A stretch of DNA of 9,679 nucleotides from Pseudomonadota bacterium. GTDB lineage: Bacteria; Pseudomonadota; Alphaproteobacteria; Rhizobiales; Rhizobiaceae. Position 1 is the first letter of the stretch. Each line of letters opens with the position of its first letter. The position numbers and the translations under genes are program-made. The notes under the pieces are model-generated. The model was not told the origin of the DNA. It searched no databases and was given only the letters and a program-made list of their open reading frames with translations. The DNA is taken from assembly GCA_023451915.1 (NCBI GenBank), contig JAEXXS010000427.1, forward strand, positions 1 to 9,679, written 5' to 3'. This document shows, one piece after another, positions 5,777 through 9,679 of this stretch.

Positions 5777-7039
5777 TCAGAATTTGACCATCGCGGTCAG
5801 CGACAGCCCGCTGACAAAATCATCGTCGAGCACGCCCTCGGAACCCAGCAGACTGCGCTCACCGTCGTCAAGCCTCGTGTCAACCGTTCCTGAGACTAGC
5901 CAACCGGCAGCGCCCGCCAGACGAAAATTCACATGATCATTTGGCTGGTAACCGGCGCCAAGGGTGAACAACCAGAGATCCGTCTGTGTGGTGAGGCCCG
6001 TGCTGGTGCCGCGATCCCAGGTCAAAGTCCCGTCGAGAGACCAATGGTCATCGAATGTGTGAGCAACACCGCCCCTTAAAGTCCAGCCATCCTGATAATA
6101 AAGGTTCAGGCTGGTAACTCTGGTCCCGATGGGCAGAACCGCACTATCAGAGGCGGCGAAATCAACCGACGTCACGCTGGACCAGTCCATCCATTCTACC
6201 GAGCCGAAAGCCAGCCAGCCGGGCGTTATACCTGTCTGAAATTTGAACTCGACGGATTGAGGTGTTGCGACGTCACTGTCTACATTGATCGACACGCCGC
6301 GCCCGGTGACTGGGTTCAAAATCAGATTATCTACCGTGCCTATGAGGTCATACTTGACCTCGGATTGGTAGACGATGCTCGCACGGATGGCATATTCGGG
6401 AATTTCATAGGCAGCGCCAATTCTCCAGCCGAACGATTGGTCATCGGCATCCAGAGAAGCAGCACGAAACGGACTGCCCGGAATGCCGTCTGGGCTTCGG
6501 GAAAAATGGGGGATCATCCGCGTCTGCTGACCGCGCAGTTCCTGATAGCTGACGCCGCCGAGAATACGGAAATAACCCATCGCGCCCGCATCAAAACGAT
6601 AGGAACAGTTCACACCATAATCATTCGACGTGATTTTCTGTTTGGCCAATGGGTAGGAGTGAACCGTTTCGATGCCGACCTCTGTGCTGATACCCCAAGG
6701 CTGACGGTATTGCGCAGCACAGGCAAGAGCGCTGGTCAGATCGAACTTCGCCGAAATCTTCGGCATCCAGTAGCCCTTCGCCTCTTCGATGCTCTTTTCG
6801 AATGGCCGACCTGTCGCCGGGTTGATACCGCCATTCTCGTCGCTGCCGCTCGAACCGCCAATTTTCGTCAATCGACGCTGTGGGGCCACATAAACGACCG
6901 AACTATCGACTGCGTTTCCCTGCTCAAACAGAATATCAAAATCCTGCGAGCTGGTCTCGAAGGCACCGGCGTGAGCGACAGCCGCCCTCCCCAACAGCGC
7001 CACCGCAACACCAACAATTTTCAAGCTGCGTCCGACCAT
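5777..7039 (-). CDS. FadL/OmpP1-family outer-membrane channel, paralog 1
   Basis: This is a beta-barrel outer-membrane protein of the FadL/OmpP1/TodX family, which lets long-chain fatty acids or aromatic hydrocarbons cross the outer membrane. The signal peptide spans 1-24 with cleavage after AHA. The mature N-terminus, SSQDFDILFEQGNAVD (30-45), is the plug (hatch) region found in FadL proteins, though the usual NPA triad is replaced by VAPQ. Alternating beta-strand pattern fills the rest, and the protein ends in LTAMVKF with a terminal Phe, the usual assembly signal. Two cysteines (107, 145) are shared with its paralog. Length 420 is typical. The ribosome site is a GGGGGGAG tract at 7044-7051. 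It forms a tandem pair with the gene at 7428-8681 but has its own promoter region. Substrate is unknown. Confidence 0.88.
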   Translation of the reverse strand: MVGRSLKIVGVAVALLGRAAVAHAGAFETSSQDFDILFEQGNAVDSSVVYVAPQRRLTKIGGSSGSDENGGINPATGRPFEKSIEEAKGYWMPKISAKFDLTSALACAAQYRQPWGISTEVGIETVHSYPLAKQKITSNDYGVNCSYRFDAGAMGYFRILGGVSYQELRGQQTRMIPHFSRSPDGIPGSPFRAASLDADDQSFGWRIGAAYEIPEYAIRASIVYQSEVKYDLIGTVDNLILNPVTGRGVSINVDSDVATPQSVEFKFQTGITPGWLAFGSVEWMDWSSVTSVDFAASDSAVLPIGTRVTSLNLYYQDGWTLRGGVAHTFDDHWSLDGTLTWDRGTSTGLTTQTDLWLFTLGAGYQPNDHVNFRLAGAAGWLVSGTVDTRLDDGERSLLGSEGVLDDDFVSGLSLTAMVKF

Positions 7040-7066
7040 AAATCTCCCCCCAAGATAGCTACGGAA

Positions 7067-7110
7067 TTAACGTTGATCCAAACGTAAAACGGGAAGAAAT
7101 AGACCGGCAA
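7067..7110 (-). promoter_or_regulatory. Promoter and operator of FadL paralog 1
   Basis: Read on the minus strand, TTGCCG (7105-7110) and TTACGT (7082-7087) are a -35/-10 pair with a 17 bp spacer. The -10 lies inside an inverted repeat: plus-strand arms TTAACGTT (7067-7074) and AACGTAAA (7081-7088), 7 of 8 positions complementary, 6 bp spacer. The same arrangement is found at the same distance upstream of paralog 2. An operator over the -10 suggests repression. Confidence 0.5.
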
Positions 7111-7129
7111 TATCCAAGCAATTGCGGGT

Positions 7130-7332
7130 TTAATTGTACAATCAGAGCACACCGAACAAATTGGTTCGGCAACAGAAATCCGACAAGTCATGGTCAGAAT
7201 TCTATCAAAACCACCTTTTTCGGGCGCTATTCTCGCTTGCTTTGAAAGAGCAATGGCATCTTGAACAACCGAAATGCCAGTTCGATTGTTTTAGAACTTC
7301 CTGGAATTTAAAATGAACAAGGACGTAACACG
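7130..7332. other. AT-rich gap between the two FadL units, no gene supported
   Basis: This stretch runs from the end of the conserved upstream block of paralog 1 to the terminator of paralog 2. It is clearly more AT-rich than its surroundings. A 60-codon frame from a TTG at 7134 exists but lacks a ribosome site and any recognisable motif. I see no strong hairpin or repeat. Confidence 0.4.
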
Positions 7333-7362
7333 AAAAAGCCTGGCAGCGGGAACTGCCAGGCT
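7333..7362 (-). terminator. Intrinsic terminator of FadL paralog 2
   Basis: AGCCTGGCAG (7337-7346) and CTGCCAGGCT (7353-7362) form a perfect 10 bp stem with a 6 nt loop. On the minus strand it is followed by TTTTT (7333-7337). It lies 66 bp beyond the paralog 2 stop, after a second hairpin at 7371-7405. Confidence 0.88.
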
Positions 7363-7370
7363 GATAAATT

Positions 7371-7405
7371 AAGGGCCGGAACATTGCTAAAATGCTCCGG
7401 CCCTT
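7371..7405 (-). terminator. Second, stop-proximal hairpin of FadL paralog 2
   Basis: AAGGGCCGGA (7371-7380) pairs with TCCGGCCCTT (7396-7405). After one mismatch, CATT (7382-7385) pairs with AATG (7391-7394) around a 5 nt loop. On the minus strand only a weak AATTTA tract follows, so this may protect the 3' end of the message more than terminate it. Confidence 0.6.
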
Positions 7406-7427
7406 GATTTGAATTTGATCAGTTCGA

Positions 7428-8681
7428 TCAGAACTTGACCTTCGCGGTCAGCGAGAGACCGCCGACAAAGTCGTTGCCGAAGTCGCCCTTGGAGCCAGAC
7501 AGGCTGGGCTTTCCATCCACGATGGTATCGTCCAACTCGCCGGAAGTCAGCCAGCCTGCAGCGCCCGCGAGACGGATTTCAACCTGATCATTCGGCTTGT
7601 AGTTGGTGCCGAGACCAAACAGCCAGATGTCTGTCTGCGAGGTCAAGCCGGTGCTGGTGCCACGATCCCAGGTCACAGTTCCTGCAACCGACCACTGATC
7701 ATTGAACTTGTGTCCAACACCACCGCTAACCGTCCAGCCATCCTGGTAGAAAAGATTCAGGCTGGTGATCTTTGTGCCCGCCGGTACGATCTTGCTGTCC
7801 GAAGATGCGAAATCAACCGAGGTCAGCGAGGACCAGTCAGTCCATTTGACCGAACCGAATGCAAGCCAATCAGGTGCGATACCGGTCTGGAACTTGAATT
7901 CAACCGACTGCGGTGTTGCGACATCGCTCGATACATTGATCGGCAAACCCTTGCCGGTCAGCGGGTTCAGAGCCAGATTATCGATGGTGCCTTCGAGATT
8001 ATACTTAACCTCGGACTGATAAACGATGCTAGCGCGCATCGCATATTCCGGAATTTCGTATGCGGCACCAAGACGCCAGCCAACGGACTCATCTTCCACG
8101 TCGAGAGATGCAACACGCCATGAGCCACCGAATGGATGACCAATTGGCGGAATAGCCTTGGTCTGTTCGCCACGCAGCTCCTGATAGCTCACGCCGCCGA
8201 GGATGCGGAAATAGCCCTTTTCGCCCGCGGCAAAACGATAGGAACAGTTCACGCCATAGTCGTTTGACGAGATCTTCTGTTCTGCTGCGACGAAGCTGCG
8301 AACGGAGTCCAGTCCAACATCCGTATGAATGCCCCAAGGCTGACGATACTGCGCTGCGCAAGCCAGATCCGACGTCAAGTCGAACTTTGCGGATGCCTTC
8401 GGCACCCAATAGCTCGTCGCTTCGTCAACTTCAGTGCTGTAAGGCTGGCCGCCATTGAAAGGATTTCTGCCACCCGTCGCCGCTCCAATTGCCGAGCCGC
8501 GAATGTTCTTCAGCTTACGCTGCGGAGCGACAAAAGTGCCGGACGCATCGACAGCATTTCCCTGTTCGAACAGGATGTCAAAATCCTGCGAGCTGCGTTC
8601 CAGACCACCTGCATGAGCGACAACCGCGCTTCCAAGCAGTACCGCCGCAATTCCCCCAATTTTTAAGCCGCGTCCGCTCAT
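7428..8681 (-). CDS. FadL/OmpP1-family outer-membrane channel, paralog 2
   Basis: This is a close paralog of the protein at 5777-7039 with the same plan: signal peptide 1-24 ending AHA, plug region SSQDFDILFEQGNAVD (30-45), VAPQRKL, barrel strands, and C-terminal LTAKVKF ending in Phe. Length is 417. Long blocks are identical to paralog 1, for example GYFRILGGVSYQELRG and SDVATPQSVEFKFQTG. Differences concentrate around residues 61-90, 171-190 and 380-402, which should be loops. The role is uptake of hydrophobic compounds across the outer membrane; the ligand is unknown. A strong ribosome site, GGGGAGGA (8687-8694), sits 5 bp before the ATG, better spaced than that of paralog 1. With the double hairpin downstream, this suggests it is the better expressed copy. 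It ends in its own terminator, so the two genes are separate units. Confidence 0.9.
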   Translation of the reverse strand: MSGRGLKIGGIAAVLLGSAVVAHAGGLERSSQDFDILFEQGNAVDASGTFVAPQRKLKNIRGSAIGAATGGRNPFNGGQPYSTEVDEATSYWVPKASAKFDLTSDLACAAQYRQPWGIHTDVGLDSVRSFVAAEQKISSNDYGVNCSYRFAAGEKGYFRILGGVSYQELRGEQTKAIPPIGHPFGGSWRVASLDVEDESVGWRLGAAYEIPEYAMRASIVYQSEVKYNLEGTIDNLALNPLTGKGLPINVSSDVATPQSVEFKFQTGIAPDWLAFGSVKWTDWSSLTSVDFASSDSKIVPAGTKITSLNLFYQDGWTVSGGVGHKFNDQWSVAGTVTWDRGTSTGLTSQTDIWLFGLGTNYKPNDQVEIRLAGAAGWLTSGELDDTIVDGKPSLSGSKGDFGNDFVGGLSLTAKVKF

Positions 8682-8708
8682 AAATGTCCTCCCCAGATAA
8701 CAACGGCA

Positions 8709-8752
8709 TTAACGTTGACGCAAACGTAAAACAGGAAGGATTCGACCTGCAA
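8709..8752 (-). promoter_or_regulatory. Promoter and operator of FadL paralog 2
   Basis: On the minus strand, TTGCAG (8747-8752) and TTACGT (8724-8729) are spaced by 17 bp. The inverted repeat has plus-strand arms TTAACGTT (8709-8716) and AACGTAAA (8723-8730) with a 6 bp spacer. It starts 28 bp before the ATG, exactly as in paralog 1. Conservation of both boxes between copies supports the reading, although a duplication alone would also preserve them. Confidence 0.5.
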
Positions 8753-8771
8753 TATCCAATCATTCGCGGGT

Positions 8772-9001
8772 CAGTTATGTGCTGAAAGCGACCACATCAA
8801 AAATGCCTAAAATGCGGTGGGTTTTTATGTCCGCCAAAAATTTTCAGACAAATAACGGCCAGAAATTCGCCCAAATTGCCGCTTTTGCGCCCATATTCGG
8901 GGTTTGTTGCGAATAGGCAACAATTTAAAAAAACAATCGAAACGCTGGTTCGATATCGCGCGTTGTCCCTTCAGACGCAATTTTCCCGCGATGCGGACCA
9001 T
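8772..9001. other. Gene-free stretch between FadL paralog 2 and valS, with two small palindromes
   Basis: No supported coding frame is present. TTGTTGC (8904-8910) and GCAACAA (8917-8923) are a perfect 7 bp stem with a 6 nt loop. ATCGAA (8936-8941) and TTCGAT (8949-8954) are a 6 bp pair with a 7 nt gap, 12 bp further on. They lie more than 200 bp upstream of the FadL gene. They could be regulator sites or part of a small RNA; neither is shown. Confidence 0.3.
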
Positions 9002-9032
9002 AAAAAACACCCGGCAGTATTCCTGCCGGGTG
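9002..9032 (-). terminator. valS: Intrinsic terminator of valS
   Basis: CACCCGGCAG (9008-9017) and CTGCCGGGTG (9023-9032) form a perfect 10 bp stem with a 5 nt loop. Read on the minus strand it is followed by six T residues (9002-9007). It lies 38 bp past the valS stop. Confidence 0.92.
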
Positions 9033-9070
9033 GTGATTCGTGGAAAGCATTGGTTTACGAACGGATCAGA

Positions 9071-9679
9071 TCAACCCGCGTCACGGATACGTGACTCTGC
9101 CGTCGCAACCCGCTCGGCAGCTTCCTTCAGCTCGGCCAAACGCTCGCGTTCAGCTTCAACGACCTCTTCCTTGGCGTTCGCCACGAACTTCTCGTTCGAC
9201 AGCTTCTTCTCGATCCGATCAATATCGGCAGCAATTTTGCCGGCTTCCTTGGCAAGACGGGCGGCCTCGGCCTTGAGATCAATCAGATTGCCAAGCGGAA
9301 TGCAGATCGTCGCTTCGCCCAACAGCATCTGCGCTGCGCCCTTCGGAGCCTGTGCTTCGAAGGTCACGCTTTCGACACGGGCAAGACGCTTGATCGCCGC
9401 ATCGTGACGCTCAAAGCGTTCCGTGGACGTTGCATTGGCATCGAGAACAACGACCGGCGCAACAGCGCCAGCCGGAACATTCATTTCCGCACGCACGGAG
9501 CGGATGCCGGTGACGAGATCGACCAGCCAATTGATGTCGGCAGCCGCTTCTTCATCCGCGAAGGAAAGCTCCGGCCAGTCGGCCAGCGCCAGAACCGTCT
9601 CGCGCTTCTGGCCTTCACCCGCCGTCAGCGTCCAGAGCTCTTCCGTCATGAACGGCATGAACGGATGCAGCAACTTGTA
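9071..9679 (-). CDS. valS: Valine--tRNA ligase, C-terminal part (5' end outside window)
   Basis: This is the C-terminal portion of valyl-tRNA synthetase, which charges tRNA-Val in the cytoplasm. About 202 codons are visible and the frame stays open to the window edge; two codons before the TTG at 9671-9673 read Tyr-Lys, giving YKLLHPFMPFMTEELW. That is the conserved anticodon-binding-domain segment of ValS, so the TTG is an internal leucine and not a start. The last about 70 residues form the tRNA-binding coiled coil: alternating Glu/Lys/Ala/Leu heptads with the family motif KKLSNEKFVANAKEEVVEAE. The protein ends normally in RIRDAG and a terminator follows. The catalytic HIGH and KMSKS motifs belong to the missing upstream part. 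Nothing suggests a broken gene. Confidence 0.95.
   Translation of the reverse strand, partial: YKLLHPFMPFMTEELWTLTAGEGQKRETVLALADWPELSFADEEAAADINWLVDLVTGIRSVRAEMNVPAGAVAPVVVLDANATSTERFERHDAAIKRLARVESVTFEAQAPKGAAQMLLGEATICIPLGNLIDLKAEAARLAKEAGKIAADIDRIEKKLSNEKFVANAKEEVVEAERERLAELKEAAERVATAESRIRDAG

Noticed and set aside
6257..7087. A 276-codon plus-strand frame opposite FadL paralog 1
   Set aside because: Antisense to a gene with signal peptide, plug and terminal Phe. In paralog 2 the equivalent antisense frame is interrupted, so it is not conserved.
7134..7316. A 60-codon plus-strand frame between the FadL genes
   Set aside because: TTG start without ribosome site, AT-rich noncoding-like composition, no motif.
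1..9679. Mobile element, prophage or defence island
   Set aside because: No transposase, integrase, terminal repeats or toxin/nuclease domains were seen, and every gene belongs to a common metabolic, transport or translation family.

Overview
The window reads as ordinary chromosomal DNA from an alphaproteobacterium of the order Hyphomicrobiales (Rhizobiales). My best guess is the Brucella/Ochrobactrum group. This rests on the protein styles (Occ/His-type amino-acid permeases, MobA/MobB, the C-terminal part of ValS), moderately high GC in the genes, and a palindromic intergenic element of a kind I remember as common in these genomes. The assignment is inference; no marker gene settles it. There is no rRNA, tRNA, CRISPR array, transposase, phage gene or recognisable defence system here.

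Layout. (1) 1-1137, plus strand: the molybdenum-cofactor genes mobA (5' end outside the window) and mobB, joined by an ATGA overlap. (2) 1138-1474: a gene-free leader with three direct repeats, a bulged hairpin and an AT-rich palindrome. (3) 1475-3973, plus: a polar amino-acid ABC importer made of a periplasmic binding protein, an intercistronic hairpin and two permeases overlapping by ATGA. A terminator follows and there is no ATPase gene. (4) 3974-4153: the terminator, a dispersed-repeat-like element and a short palindrome. (5) 4154-5704, plus: a glutathione S-transferase-like protein and a beta-hydroxyacid dehydrogenase of the 3-hydroxyisobutyrate/glyoxylate-reductase type, 36 bp apart and probably co-transcribed. 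(6) A near-perfect terminator at 5732-5758 separates these from convergent genes. (7) 5777-8681, minus: two tandem paralogous FadL/OmpP1-type outer-membrane channels, each with its own promoter region and terminator. (8) 9071 to the end, minus: the 3' part of valS, followed by its terminator.

How the genes fit together. MobA and MobB make the guanylated form of the molybdenum cofactor. The importer brings a polar, probably basic, amino acid across the inner membrane and must borrow an ATPase from elsewhere. The two FadL channels would admit hydrophobic compounds through the outer membrane. The most interesting signal is the duplication that made the FadL pair. The first 90 bp upstream of each start codon align without gaps (74 of 90 identical by hand count). 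Within them both copies keep an ACGT-type inverted repeat that overlaps the putative -10 box. The two paralogs therefore appear to have kept the same operator, while their differences concentrate in likely surface loops. I did not find a clearly novel multi-gene system, and I think the window is mostly housekeeping and transport.
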